Source of the DNA: Brevibacillus_D fluminis_A
Lineage (GTDB): Bacteria > Bacillota > Bacilli > Brevibacillales > Brevibacillaceae
Reading direction: 5' to 3'
Length of the DNA: 64,000 bases
Assembly (NCBI RefSeq): GCF_052072235.1
Contig: NZ_CM125436.1
Span: forward strand, 3,280,001 to 3,344,000
A model generated the notes under the pieces. It was not told where the DNA came from. It made no database searches and worked only from the letters and a program-made list of their open reading frames with translations. Below, in pieces: positions 8,108 to 17,230 of this stretch. A program made the translations under genes and the position numbers. Each line of letters begins with the position of its first letter. The first letter of the stretch is position 1.

Positions 8108-9679
8108 TTAGGCGCGAATCGTCTCTTTTTCTTGCTGCTGTGCCCATTCTTCCACGTTCCACACTTTTGTGACCCAGCTCTCATAAAATTCCGGTTCATG
8201 GCAGACGAGCAAGACGGTGCCTTTGAACTCCCGCAGCGCCCGCTGCAGTTCTTCCTTCGCGACGACATCCAGGTGGTTTGTCGGCTCGTCGAACAGCAGG
8301 AAGTTGCTTTCGCGCTGCAGCAATTTGCACAGGCGTACCTTCGCCTGCTCGCCCCCGGACAATGCCGCCATCGATCGGTTGATGTGCTCGTTTTTCAATC
8401 CGCAGCGAGCCAAAGCCGCACGCACTTCATGGTTGTTCATATGCGGGAACTCGTTCCACACTTCATCGAGGGCGGTGACGGGCTTCGGCTTCACTTCCTG
8501 CTCGAAGTAGGCCGGATAGAGGAAGTCGCCGCGCTCCAGCTTGCCGCCAAGCGGCTTCACGACGCCCAGAATCGTCTTCAGCAAGGTTGATTTCCCGACC
8601 CCGTTCATCCCTACGATCGCGACCTTATCGCCGCGCTCAAGGCTCATGGTGAGCTTTGGCATCAACGGATGCGTATACCCGATCTCCAAATTCTCCGCCT
8701 CGAACACAAAACGGCCGCTCGCGCGCGATTCCTTGAACTGAAATACTGGCTTCGCTGCCGTTTCCGGTTTATCCATCCGGTCGATTTTGTCCAGCTGTTT
8801 CTGACGGCTCTTGGCCCGGCCGCTGGTGGAAGCGCGCGCCTTGTTGCGGGCGATGAAGTCTTCCATTTTGCTGATTTCTTCCTGCTGTTTCTCGAATGCG
8901 TCCATATGCTGCGTGCGCTTCATTTCCGATTGCGCCAGGAACGATTCATAATCACCGGTATAGCGCGTCAGCTTGGTGAACTCCAGATGATAGATCACGT
9001 TGACCACTTCATTCATGAACGACGTGTCATGGGAGATCAGGATGAACGCGTACGGATATTCTTTCAGGTAGTTTTTCAGCCAAACGATATGCTCTTCATC
9101 CAGATAGTTCGTCGGCTCGTCAAGCAGCAGCACCGTCGGCTTTTCCAGAAGCAGTTTCGCCAGCAAAACTTTCGTCCGCTGTCCGCCAGACAACGCTGCG
9201 ACGTCGCGGTCCAGCCCGATGGCAGACAATCCGAGCGCGTTGGCGATCTCGTCCACTTTGGCATCGATCAAATAAAAGCCGCTCGTCTCCAAGCGGTCCT
9301 GGTTTTCACCCATCCGCTCCAGCAAGGCTTCCAGCTCTTCCGGTGTCGCGTCAGCCATTTGCTCGGCGATTTGCATATTTTCCTGCTCCAGTTCCAAGAG
9401 CGGCAAAAACGCATCTTTCAGCACGTCCCGAATGGTTTTGCCCGCTTGCAGCTTGGTATGCTGATCCAGATAGCCATATTCGATCTTGGGCATCCACTCG
9501 ATCTTGCCCGAATCCGGGATTTGCTGACGGGTGATGATGCTCATCATCGTGGATTTGCCTGTTCCATTTGCCCCAACCAGGCCTACGTGCTCACCTGGCT
9601 GCAGACGAAACGACACATCCTTGAACAATGTGCGGTCTGCGAACCCGTGATTCAGATTTTCAACGATTAAGACACTCAT
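8108..9679 (-). CDS. ABC-F family ATP-binding protein
   Basis: A 523-residue protein with two ABC domains and no membrane region. The first has Walker A GANGTGKST, signature LSGGQRTK and Walker B LLLDEPTNYLD. The second has GMNGVGKST, LSGGEQAK and LLFDEPTNHLD. They are joined by a charged linker containing KARASTSGRAKSRQKQ, as in ABC-F proteins that bind the ribosomal E site and act in translation control or antibiotic protection. Start at ATG 9679-9677 after GGGGAGGAACTTC. The subfamily cannot be decided by eye, so a resistance role is not claimed. Confidence 0.85.
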   Translation of the reverse strand: MSVLIVENLNHGFADRTLFKDVSFRLQPGEHVGLVGANGTGKSTMMSIITRQQIPDSGKIEWMPKIEYGYLDQHTKLQAGKTIRDVLKDAFLPLLELEQENMQIAEQMADATPEELEALLERMGENQDRLETSGFYLIDAKVDEIANALGLSAIGLDRDVAALSGGQRTKVLLAKLLLEKPTVLLLDEPTNYLDEEHIVWLKNYLKEYPYAFILISHDTSFMNEVVNVIYHLEFTKLTRYTGDYESFLAQSEMKRTQHMDAFEKQQEEISKMEDFIARNKARASTSGRAKSRQKQLDKIDRMDKPETAAKPVFQFKESRASGRFVFEAENLEIGYTHPLMPKLTMSLERGDKVAIVGMNGVGKSTLLKTILGVVKPLGGKLERGDFLYPAYFEQEVKPKPVTALDEVWNEFPHMNNHEVRAALARCGLKNEHINRSMAALSGGEQAKVRLCKLLQRESNFLLFDEPTNHLDVVAKEELQRALREFKGTVLLVCHEPEFYESWVTKVWNVEEWAQQQEKETIRA

Positions 9680-9768
9680 GAAGTTCCTCCCCAATTCTTG
9701 CGCATATCCCTTTATTTTAGTAGATTCTGCACAAAAAGAAAATGAGCTTTTTCAACCTTTCAATCCCG

Positions 9769-10452
9769 TTATTGCTTCGGTTTTTGCTGCGCCGCTTTTT
9801 GGGCCTTTTCCTCATCGCCCAATTCTTTGATCACTTTTTCATGCTCGGCCAAATCGGACGGGTTGTCCGCATACAGCAGATCGTATTTGGTGATCAGCGC
9901 CTCCACCTTCGCTTCCTCGTTTTTCATGACGAGCATGACGATGTGGTGGGCGAAATCGTAGTATTCCAGCCCGTTATCGTTGCCGCGGTTTGGTTCCCCA
10001 TACACTTTTTTTACATCGTCGAGGGTCAGTTTGCCTTCCTTCTCTTTTTTGACCAATTCATCGCGGGAAAAAACGACCCGGGAGGCGACGAGCGTCTTGT
10101 TTTTGTCATTGGTGAAAAAGAGCAGCGACGGCTTCGCCGCTTTTTTGCCCGTTGCAACATCGACACCGAAAACGCCTGCATATTCGGCAATCGGTTTGCT
10201 GTTCGCGCCACCGTTGGCCAGGTTGCTGCGGAACGGCGTTTCGTATTGACCGGCTTTGCTCGGCTTGCCATATGCTTTTTCAACGTCGGCAAACGTTGTT
10301 TTGCCTACGATCAAGCTCGGATTTATCGTTAACTCCTTGGTCAAATCAACCGATGGTGCCGGTTGGCTGGTGGCTGTATCCCCGTTTTGGCAGCCGGCTG
10401 CGACGAGCAGCAAGCCTGCGGTCATTACCGCTGCAATTGTTTTTTTCCACAT
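9769..10452 (-). CDS. Predicted lipoprotein of unknown function
   Basis: A 227-residue protein. The start at 10452 gives a classic lipoprotein signal peptide: MWKK, a hydrophobic core, then the lipobox LVAAGC with acylated Cys21. GAGAGGAGAG lies about ten bases upstream. The mature part has two similar segments, each with a KxYGxP block (VEKAYGKPSK near 60 and VKKVYGEPNR near 150), suggesting tandem SmpA/OmlA-like or DUF4309-like folds. The tail is Lys/Gln-rich. It is probably anchored on the outer face of the membrane. Function unknown. Confidence 0.7.
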   Translation of the reverse strand: MWKKTIAAVMTAGLLLVAAGCQNGDTATSQPAPSVDLTKELTINPSLIVGKTTFADVEKAYGKPSKAGQYETPFRSNLANGGANSKPIAEYAGVFGVDVATGKKAAKPSLLFFTNDKNKTLVASRVVFSRDELVKKEKEGKLTLDDVKKVYGEPNRGNDNGLEYYDFAHHIVMLVMKNEEAKVEALITKYDLLYADNPSDLAEHEKVIKELGDEEKAQKAAQQKPKQ

Positions 10453-10592
10453 GCGATTATTCTCTCCTCTCAAACTATACCTTTGTAAGAATACCAATTT
10501 TCCGCGCGAAACACATCCCTGTTTTTCATGGAAAGCCGTGCGCATAGGATGCCGATTTCAATCCATACTAGTTCCTAAAGGAGCTGGTACAA

Positions 10593-10742
10593 ATGGATTA
10601 TGGAAAACAACTCGACGAAAATCCGCATCAAACGTATAATAACGAATTTGAGCCGATCGAACAAACCGGCGAACCGCTTCCCGGTAGCAAAAAAGTCAAG
10701 CAGCGAAACCATTCGCGTCAAATCAAGACCAGAGAAGGCTAG
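10593..10742 (+). CDS. Small hydrophilic protein, 49 residues
   Basis: The ATG at 10593 follows AAAGGAGCTGGTACAA. The product begins MDYGKQLDENPHQTYNNEFE and ends SRQIKTREG. It is hydrophilic, Asn/Gln/Lys-rich and probably unstructured. It is divergent from the lipoprotein gene. Its stop lies inside a perfect 9-bp hairpin (10736-10757), which fits a discrete short transcript. Family not recognised. Confidence 0.55.
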   Translation: MDYGKQLDENPHQTYNNEFEPIEQTGEPLPGSKKVKQRNHSRQIKTREG

Positions 10743-10757
10743 GGTGTTCCCTAGCCT
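10736..10757 (+). terminator. Hairpin at the end of the 49-residue gene
   Basis: AGGCTAGGG and CCCTAGCCT form a perfect 9-bp stem with a TGTT loop, overlapping the TAG stop. No U-tract follows, so termination may be partial. Confidence 0.5.
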
Positions 10758-10821
10758 ATTGAATTGTCCCAATTTCCTGCGTAGAATGAAAGAAGCCTGT
10801 CCTCCAGAGAGGAGAAATACG

Positions 10822-11577
10822 ATGATTTCCATTCAGTTTTCTGTCAAAGACGATCTGCGCCGTTTTGCCACCTCGACGATCTCCCCCTTGTACGAGATGG
10901 CTGCAAGCATCCATGCGTTAACGCTTTCCACCCCACACGAACATCATCTCGCCTGGCTCAAAGAAACCCGTGACCTGCTCATTCGCGAACAACTGGAAGA
11001 AGAGTGGCTGTATTTCGCGCCTGTTTTTTCCGAAGTTGTGCCTGACATTTTGTCTCTGCCTTATATCGAGCGTTTTGTGACGATGGAAGAACTGTTTGAA
11101 CATTTGGTCCATTTGTCGCCGCTGGAATTCGCCCGATCGGCATTGGCAGCCTTGCGTCAGGAGAACCGCCGGAACAAAGAGCTGATTTATCCGGTCGAAC
11201 TGGATGTCAAGAAAGACCCGGATTTGGTCAAGAGCCGTCTCACCTTGTTCGTCTCCTCCTATTGGCACATCGTGTTTGAGCCGCAGTGGTCGGGCATCGT
11301 CCCACGGCTGTCGCGCGAGGTGGAGACGATCAACGCTTGTTTGCACAGCAATCGGCTTGGCGATTACCTCTCTTCGATCTCCAGTCAAATGGAGTATGAT
11401 GAGGTCAGCCGGTCGATTTTGATCGCGAATGTCGAGGACGTCCAGGCGTCCAATCCCATCCGGTCGATCGTGCTTCACCCGAGCTGGTTCGCGAGCAAGC
11501 CGGTGGAGTTTTCCAAACAGCAAAACAAGATTCATATTATTTATCGTATTTCGCCAGTTGAGGCTGACCGCGCATAG
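10822..11577 (+). CDS. DUF5937 domain protein lacking the usual C-terminal helix-turn-helix
   Basis: A 251-residue protein beginning MISIQFSVKDDLRRFATSTI after AGAGAGGAGAAATACG. The N-terminal block SPLYEMAASIHALT and the later VLHPSWFASKPVEF correspond to the DUF5937 region found in front of an ArsR-type winged helix in many regulators. Here the frame stops 20 residues after that block (YRISPVEADRA) and a terminator follows, so no DNA-binding domain is encoded. It may be a stand-alone sensor domain or a shortened regulator. No downstream reading frame restores a helix-turn-helix. Confidence 0.65.
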   Translation: MISIQFSVKDDLRRFATSTISPLYEMAASIHALTLSTPHEHHLAWLKETRDLLIREQLEEEWLYFAPVFSEVVPDILSLPYIERFVTMEELFEHLVHLSPLEFARSALAALRQENRRNKELIYPVELDVKKDPDLVKSRLTLFVSSYWHIVFEPQWSGIVPRLSREVETINACLHSNRLGDYLSSISSQMEYDEVSRSILIANVEDVQASNPIRSIVLHPSWFASKPVEFSKQQNKIHIIYRISPVEADRA

Positions 11578-11602
11578 TGGCAGCAAGCCGACAAGCGGAC
11601 AG

Positions 11603-11645
11603 AAAAAGACCTTGGAACCCAAGCACAGGTGTCCAAGGTCTTTTT
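11603..11645 (+). terminator. Terminator after the DUF5937 gene
   Basis: AAAAAGACCTTGGA pairs with TCCAAGGTCTTTTT. The stem is symmetrical and can also serve the convergent membrane-protein gene. Confidence 0.85.
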
Positions 11646-11661
11646 GTTCAAACGGGTACGG

Positions 11662-12072
11662 TTACCCTGCTACCTTAAATACAACCATGATAATGACAGC
11701 CAGACAGGAGAGCAGGCTAAAGGTAAACAGCTTTTGCGCTGCTGCGGTGTAGGACTCTCCGCTTTGCGCTTGCTGTTTCACGGTTTTTGCCGCTTTTGTG
11801 GCGATGCCGGCGAATGCGAGGATCGCCAGGAATATCACCAACACCGTCAACAGCCAGGTCGAGAAATGAAAGCCGTAGCGAGCGAAACCGGTAATGAGCG
11901 AAACGATCAGCACATATTGCGGAATACGCAGCAAGGTCGACGCAGTACCCGCACGTTTTGCAGCCTCTTCTTTTCCGCTATTTTTGATTTTCATCGCTGT
12001 GAAAGGCACGATCAGCGCACAGATGATGACAACGAGTGCAGCTGTATCATGCAAAATACCCCAGATACCCAT
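11662..12072 (-). CDS. Small integral membrane protein, four predicted helices
   Basis: A 136-residue protein with four hydrophobic segments: roughly 5-27, 46-65, 70-95 and 113-133. A basic loop (KIKNSGKEEAAKRAG) lies between the first and second, and a KAAKTVKQQ loop before the last. The ATG at 12072 has a modest AAGGGG upstream. It stands alone between two bidirectional terminators. No catalytic motif or recognised family is visible. Confidence 0.65.
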   Translation of the reverse strand: MGIWGILHDTAALVVIICALIVPFTAMKIKNSGKEEAAKRAGTASTLLRIPQYVLIVSLITGFARYGFHFSTWLLTVLVIFLAILAFAGIATKAAKTVKQQAQSGESYTAAAQKLFTFSLLSCLAVIIMVVFKVAG

Positions 12073-12127
12073 TATGACAACCCCTTTTTTAAAGCGTTAC
12101 CATGATTATAGCTTGTCTGGGAGGACA

Positions 12128-12166
12128 ACAAAAGAAGGGGAGGCCCCCTTCTTTTGTCTATTTTTT
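12128..12166. terminator. Bidirectional terminator between pdhD and the membrane-protein gene
   Basis: ACAAAAGAAGGGG pairs with CCCCTTCTTTTGT and is followed on the plus strand by a T run at 12161-12166. On the minus strand it lies upstream of the membrane-protein gene start. pdhD ends at 12175 and is transcribed towards it, so it closes the pyruvate dehydrogenase operon. Confidence 0.75.
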
Positions 12167-12174
12167 AAACTTTA

Positions 12175-13587
12175 TTATTTATTTAATACGTGGATAGGGT
12201 GACCAAGCGCCAGCTCTGCTGCTTCCATGGTCAGCTCGCCCAATGTCGGATGCGCATGGATGGTCAGCTCAATATCTTCAAGCGTTGCGCCCATTTCGAT
12301 CGCCAGACCGATCTCCGCAATGATGTTGGACGCTTCTGCACCGACGATTTGCGCACCGAGTACAAGACCTGTCGCTTTGTCGGCAATCAGTTTCACGAAG
12401 CCTTCACCTGCATTGACGGACAGCGCGCGGCCGTTTGCTGCAAACGGGAAGCGGCCGACAACGTAGCTGAGCCCTTTGTCTTTTGCTTCTTTTTCGCTGA
12501 TCCCTACGCTCGCGATCTCCGGATCGGAGAACACAACCGCCGGGATCGCCTTGTAGTCGACTTTCGCCGCATGGCCTGCGATCGCTTCAGCCGCCACTTT
12601 TCCTTCGTAACTTGCTTTGTGCGCGAGTGCAGGGCCTGCCACGATGTCACCGATTGCGTACACGTTCGGAATGCTCGTTTGGCCTTTTTCGTCGACTTCG
12701 ATGAGGCCGCGATCGGTCAGCTTCATGCCGATGTCGCGTACGCCCAGCTCATCCGTGTTCGGACGGCGGCCGACGGTGACCAGCACGTACTCCGCTTCGA
12801 CGGAAGTCGCTTCGCCTTTTACTTCCGCTTTCACGATCACACCGTTTTCGGTCTCTTCCATGCCTTGTGCCAATGCCTTGGTATGGATCGTCACGCCGAG
12901 TTTTTTCAAACGGCGCTCTACCAGGCGGGTCATTTCCGGTTCAAAGCCTGGCAGGATTTGATCGGAGCCTTCGAGGATGGTTACCTGGGTACCGAAACGG
13001 GCAAATACGCTGCCCAGCTCGATGCCGATATAGCCGCCGCCGATGACGACCATGCTTTTCGGAATTTCGTTCAATGCCAACGCTTCTGTCGAGGACAGCA
13101 CGCGTTTGCCGAACGGGAATGCCGGCAGCTCGATCGGACGGGAGCCTGTCGCGATGATGCAATGGTTGAATTTGTAGCGGTTTACGTCATAGCCGTGGAA
13201 CACGCGCACTTCATTTTCGGAAACGAACAGCGCTTCCCCTGGAATCACTTGAATTTTGTTGCCTTTGAACAGACCTGCAACGCCGCCTGTCAGTTGTTTC
13301 ACGATGCCGGCTTTCCATTCCTGGACTTTGGCAAAGTCAACTTTTACGTTCTCCATGGTGATCCCCATGGATTCGGTATGTTTCGCATGATCGTATGTGT
13401 GGGATGCATGAATCATCGCTTTGGATGGGATGCAGCCTACGTTCAGGCATACGCCGCCCAATTCGGCTTTTTCTACAACCGCCACGGTTTTGCCCAGCTG
13501 TGCCGCGCGAATCGCAGCCACGTATCCGCCAGGACCTGCACCGATGACGAGAACGTCCACTTCAGTGGTAAACTCTCCTACTACCAT
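12175..13587 (-). CDS. pdhD: Dihydrolipoyl dehydrogenase, E3 of pyruvate dehydrogenase
   Basis: A 470-residue flavoprotein that reoxidises dihydrolipoyl groups with NAD+. It shows the FAD-binding VIGAGPGGYVAAIRAAQLG, the redox-active disulfide in GGVCLNVGCIPSK, the second nucleotide-binding GGGYIGIELG, the ATG motif IIATGSRP and the C-terminal interface His-Pro pair in HAHPTLGE. It is the last gene of the pdhA-pdhB-pdhC-pdhD operon and starts six bases after the pdhC stop. It may also serve 2-oxoglutarate dehydrogenase and the glycine cleavage system. Confidence 0.96.
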   Translation of the reverse strand: MVVGEFTTEVDVLVIGAGPGGYVAAIRAAQLGKTVAVVEKAELGGVCLNVGCIPSKAMIHASHTYDHAKHTESMGITMENVKVDFAKVQEWKAGIVKQLTGGVAGLFKGNKIQVIPGEALFVSENEVRVFHGYDVNRYKFNHCIIATGSRPIELPAFPFGKRVLSSTEALALNEIPKSMVVIGGGYIGIELGSVFARFGTQVTILEGSDQILPGFEPEMTRLVERRLKKLGVTIHTKALAQGMEETENGVIVKAEVKGEATSVEAEYVLVTVGRRPNTDELGVRDIGMKLTDRGLIEVDEKGQTSIPNVYAIGDIVAGPALAHKASYEGKVAAEAIAGHAAKVDYKAIPAVVFSDPEIASVGISEKEAKDKGLSYVVGRFPFAANGRALSVNAGEGFVKLIADKATGLVLGAQIVGAEASNIIAEIGLAIEMGATLEDIELTIHAHPTLGELTMEAAELALGHPIHVLNK

Positions 13588-13593
13588 GATTCT

Positions 13594-14982
13594 TTATCCC
13601 TCCATGATCAGCAGCGTCGGATTTTCCAGAAGCTGCTTGATATAGTTGACAAAGCGCTGCGCCGGTTCGCCATCGACCAGACGGTGGTCAAAGCTGAGCG
13701 ACAGGTGAAGGATCGGAGCTACCGTGATTTCACCGTTTTTCACAACCGGTTTTTCGCTGATGCGGCCTACGCCCAAAATCGCAACTTCCGGATAGTTGAT
13801 GATCGGCGTGAAGAACATGCCGCCAGCCGAACCGATATTGGTGATGCTGAACGTGGAGCCTTTCAGCTCATCTGCAGACGCTTTGCGGTCGCGGGCTTTT
13901 ACAGCCAGCTCGCTGATTTCGGACGCGATGGCAAACATCGATTTGTGATCTGCGCCTTTCACGACAGGAACGAGCAGACCTTCATCGGTGGATGCTGCGA
14001 TACCGATGTTGTAGTATTTTTTATAGATGATTTCCTGTTTGTCATCATCGATGGATGCATTCAGCTCAGGGAACTTTTTCAGACCGGCAACCACCGCTTT
14101 TACGATGAATGGCAAGTATGTCAGCTTGATGCCTTGCGCTTCTGCCAAGCCTTTCGCTTCTTTGCGCAGGGCAACCAGACCGGTAGCGTCCACTTCGTCG
14201 AAAATGGTAACGTGCGGAGCGGTGTAAGCCGATTTGACCATTGCCTTGCTGATCGCTTTGCGGATGCCTTTGAGCGGAACGCGCTCTTCGAGACCGCCTG
14301 CTGCCGCGACAGCTTGCGGAGCTGCTGCTGGAGCGGTTGCTGCTGCTTGTGCTGTTTCTGCCACTGCCGGAGCTGCAGCTTCGACTGCCACCGCTTGCGG
14401 AGCATTCGTTGGGGCTGCCGCAGTTGCGCCGCCAGCAACGAAACGATCCACGTCATCGCGCGTGATGCGGCCCAGTTTGCCTGTGCCAGGGATGACGGCC
14501 AGATCGACGCCTTTTTCACGCGCATATTTGCGAACGGATGGCGTCGCCAATGTATATTCACGTGCAACCGGTGCTGCTGCAACCGCTACTGCTGATGGTT
14601 GAGCTGCTGCAGGCGTATCCAGCGGCTGGCTTGCGTTTTGATTGATTTGTGCGCCGATGTCGCAGCCTGGCTCGATGCCAGCTGGCTCAGCTGCTGCCTC
14701 GCCATGACCATGTACAGGCAGATTCGGAATCTCGCCTTCTGCTTCAAAGACAACCAAAACGTCGCCGACTACGCAAACAACGCCTTCATCCACTTTCAGT
14801 TCAAGCACTTTCCCTTTTACAGGAGATGGAATTTCAACGACCGCTTTATCATTTTGTACTTCCAAAATGACTTGGTCCTCTTCCACCGCATCGCCTGGCT
14901 TCACATGCCACTTGACGATTTCTCCTTCGTGAATCCCCTCGCCGATATCCGGCAGTCTAAATTCAAAACGACTCACTGTCAT
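13594..14982 (-). CDS. pdhC: Dihydrolipoamide acetyltransferase, E2 of pyruvate dehydrogenase
   Basis: A 462-residue core enzyme that transfers acetyl groups from lipoamide to CoA. It has one N-terminal lipoyl domain (about 1-78) with the lipoylated lysine in QNDKAVVEI, an Ala/Pro-rich mobile linker, an E1/E3-binding domain near 140-175 (TPSVRKYAREKGVDL), a second Ala-rich linker and a catalytic domain. The active-site motif is SFDHRLVDG near the C-terminus. The ATG follows TTAGGAGGGAATGAC. The gap to pdhB holds an intercistronic hairpin. Confidence 0.95.
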   Translation of the reverse strand: MTVSRFEFRLPDIGEGIHEGEIVKWHVKPGDAVEEDQVILEVQNDKAVVEIPSPVKGKVLELKVDEGVVCVVGDVLVVFEAEGEIPNLPVHGHGEAAAEPAGIEPGCDIGAQINQNASQPLDTPAAAQPSAVAVAAAPVAREYTLATPSVRKYAREKGVDLAVIPGTGKLGRITRDDVDRFVAGGATAAAPTNAPQAVAVEAAAPAVAETAQAAATAPAAAPQAVAAAGGLEERVPLKGIRKAISKAMVKSAYTAPHVTIFDEVDATGLVALRKEAKGLAEAQGIKLTYLPFIVKAVVAGLKKFPELNASIDDDKQEIIYKKYYNIGIAASTDEGLLVPVVKGADHKSMFAIASEISELAVKARDRKASADELKGSTFSITNIGSAGGMFFTPIINYPEVAILGVGRISEKPVVKNGEITVAPILHLSLSFDHRLVDGEPAQRFVNYIKQLLENPTLLIMEG

Positions 14983-15048
14983 TCCCTCCTAATTCGCGCT
15001 TTGTATCCGAGCAAGTCCAACCGATGGGACTTTTTATTCCGAAAAGAA

Positions 15049-15074
15049 GGCGAAAACCACAAATGTTTTTCGCC
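15049..15074 (-). terminator. Intercistronic hairpin between pdhB and pdhC
   Basis: On the transcript GGCGAAAA pairs with TTTTCGCC across a ten-base loop, followed by TTCTTTT. It is terminator-like but lies inside the operon, so it may attenuate read-through or mark an RNA-processing site. Confidence 0.55.
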
Positions 15075-15088
15075 TCACTCTACTTTAC

Positions 15089-16069
15089 TTAAAAATCAAG
15101 AACTTGCGTCAGCCCGTCAACCACACGCTTCACGTCTGGCAGCCATGCATCTTCCGCTTGCGCAAAAGGATACACGGTATCTGGCGCAGTTACACGCAAT
15201 ACAGGAGCTTCCAGGTGAAGGATCGCTTTTTCATTGATTTGCGCAATGACTTCAGCGGCAACACCGGAGGAACGCTGTGCTTCCTGCACCACGATGGCAC
15301 GGTTTGTCTTTTTCACGGAAGCCAGCACCGTATCCATGTCCAATGGGTTGATCGTGCGCAGGTCGATGACCTCGACTTTTGTACCGCGCGCTTTTTCGAT
15401 TTCTTCCGCCGCTTTCAGGCTGGTGTGTACCATTGCGCCATACGTGATAATGGTCACGTCGCTGCCTTCTTTTACAACGTTTGCTTTGCCGATTGGAATC
15501 GTGTATTCGCCCTCTGGCACTTCGCCGCGGAAGGAACGGTACAATTTCATGTGCTCCAGGAAGATGACTGGATCGTTGTCGCGGATTGCCGAAATCAGCA
15601 AGCCTTTTGCATCGTAAGGCGTGGAAGGAATGACCACTTTTACGCCTGGTGTTTGCAGGAACAAGCCCTCGAGCGAGTCAGCATGCAGCTCAGGTGTTTT
15701 TACGCCGCCGCCGAATGGGGAGCGGAACGTGATTGGGGACGTGAAGCGTCCGCCGGAACGATAACGCATGCGCGCCGCTTGGGAAGCGACTGCGTCAAAC
15801 GTCTCGAATACGAAACCGAAAAATTGGATTTCCGCTACAGGACGGAATCCGTTGACAGCGAGGCCGACTGCCAAGCCGCCGATCCCGGATTCAGCCAGCG
15901 GTGTATCGAACACGCGTTTTTCGCCGAATTCTTTTTGCAGGCCTTCGGTTGCGCGGAATACGCCGCCGTTGTTCCCTACGTCTTCACCGAATACGAGAAC
16001 TTTCTCGTCACGGGCAAGCTCAACGCGCATTGCGTCCGTGATTGCTTGAACCATCGTCATTTGTGCCAT
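15089..16069 (-). CDS. pdhB: Pyruvate dehydrogenase E1 component, beta subunit
   Basis: A 326-residue beta subunit of the thiamine-diphosphate-dependent E1. Visible blocks are FGEDVGNNGGVFRAT, TPLAESGIGGLAVGLA, RYRSGGRFTSPI, FLEHMKLYR and EVIDLRTINPLD, the last in the C-terminal transketolase domain. Together with PdhA it decarboxylates pyruvate and acetylates the E2 lipoyl group. It starts four bases after the pdhA stop, so translational coupling is likely. Confidence 0.95.
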   Translation of the reverse strand: MAQMTMVQAITDAMRVELARDEKVLVFGEDVGNNGGVFRATEGLQKEFGEKRVFDTPLAESGIGGLAVGLAVNGFRPVAEIQFFGFVFETFDAVASQAARMRYRSGGRFTSPITFRSPFGGGVKTPELHADSLEGLFLQTPGVKVVIPSTPYDAKGLLISAIRDNDPVIFLEHMKLYRSFRGEVPEGEYTIPIGKANVVKEGSDVTIITYGAMVHTSLKAAEEIEKARGTKVEVIDLRTINPLDMDTVLASVKKTNRAIVVQEAQRSSGVAAEVIAQINEKAILHLEAPVLRVTAPDTVYPFAQAEDAWLPDVKRVVDGLTQVLDF

Positions 16070-16072
16070 GGC

Positions 16073-17158
16073 TTATTTCGACTCCTTTGCCAGATATTCT
16101 GCCTTTTGTTCTTCCAGCGAAGGTGGCAGCGTTTCGAACATGACATCGATCAATTCGGATACTTTCATTTTAGGTGTTTCGTCCGCTTTTTTGATTGCGT
16201 CCGCAACCGCTTGTTTTGCTTCTTCAATCACAGCTTCCTCGTCTTTTTCGGACCAGAGGCCTTTGTTTTCGAGGAATTTGCGGAAACGGATCAATGGATC
16301 GCGCTGTTCCCACTCGGATTGCTCTTCACCTGTACGGTAGCGAGTCGGGTCGTCACCAGCCATGGTGTGCGGGCCGTAACGGTAGGTCAGCGCCTCGATC
16401 AAGGTAGCGCCTTCGCCGTTGATACCGCGCTCTTTTGCGTCTTGGGTCGTTTTGATAACAGCCAGAACGTCCATACCGTCGATTTGCGCGCTTGCGATAC
16501 CAGCCGCTTTCGCTTTGATCGCGATGCTTTCGGAAGCCGTTTGCTTCGCGAACGGCACGGAGATCGCGTAGCCGTTGTTTTGCGAGAAGAAGATGACCGG
16601 CAGCTTGTATACGCCCGCATAGTTCATACCTTCATAGAAGTCACCCTGGGAGGTCGCGCCGTCACCAAAGTAGTTGATCGCCACTTGTTTTTCACCGCGC
16701 AGTTTGAAGCCCATGGCAACGCCTGTCGCTTGGGTACATTGTGCAGCGATGATGATTTGTGGCATTAAAACGTTTACATCTTGCGGGATTTGTCCACCAT
16801 GGATGTGTCCGCGGGAATACAGGAACGCTTGGTACAAAGGCAAGCCGTGCCATACCATTTGCGGGATGTCGCGGTAGCTTGGCAGGATGAAGTCTTTTTT
16901 ATCCAATGCGAACTCGGAACCGATCATGGTCGCTTCTTGACCTGCAACAGGCGCGTAGAAGCCCAGGCGGCCTTGGCGGTTCAGGCTGATCGCGCGTTGG
17001 TCCCACACGCGGGTAAAGACCATGCGGCGCATCACTTCGCGCAATTGGTCGTCGGAAAGGTTTGGCATCAGGTCAGGACGAACGACAGTACCGTCCGGTG
17101 CTAAAATTTGCAATGGTGTATTGTTGCCGGTTTGTTCTACAGCAGTTGAAACACTCAT
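16073..17158 (-). CDS. pdhA: Pyruvate dehydrogenase E1 component, alpha subunit
   Basis: A 361-residue alpha subunit that binds thiamine diphosphate. The cofactor motif begins at YFGDGATSQGDFYEG and ends with NNGYAISVP. It also has FYAPVAGQEATMIG and YRDIPQMVWHG typical of the family, and RYGPHTMAGDDPTRYR near the phosphorylation-loop position of eukaryotic homologues. The ATG at 17158 fits AAGAGGTG better than the GTG three codons upstream. First gene of the operon; its promoter is at 17231-17259. Confidence 0.95.
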   Translation of the reverse strand: MSVSTAVEQTGNNTPLQILAPDGTVVRPDLMPNLSDDQLREVMRRMVFTRVWDQRAISLNRQGRLGFYAPVAGQEATMIGSEFALDKKDFILPSYRDIPQMVWHGLPLYQAFLYSRGHIHGGQIPQDVNVLMPQIIIAAQCTQATGVAMGFKLRGEKQVAINYFGDGATSQGDFYEGMNYAGVYKLPVIFFSQNNGYAISVPFAKQTASESIAIKAKAAGIASAQIDGMDVLAVIKTTQDAKERGINGEGATLIEALTYRYGPHTMAGDDPTRYRTGEEQSEWEQRDPLIRFRKFLENKGLWSEKDEEAVIEEAKQAVADAIKKADETPKMKVSELIDVMFETLPPSLEEQKAEYLAKESK

Positions 17159-17230
17159 TGAATTCACCTCTTACTTAGTAATGGAATAGCGGAGGACTCA
17201 CGCTAGGTAGAGTCTGTTTCATAACACCCT

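Noticed and set aside
12190..14595. An 801-codon open frame on the plus strand opposite pdhD and pdhC
   Set aside because: It is antisense to two certain genes, has a Cys/His/Arg/Phe-rich composition unlike a protein, and lacks a ribosome binding site. High codon bias of the sense genes explains it.
15104..16768. A 554-codon open frame opposite pdhB and pdhA
   Set aside because: Antisense shadow with the same unnatural composition and no start signal.
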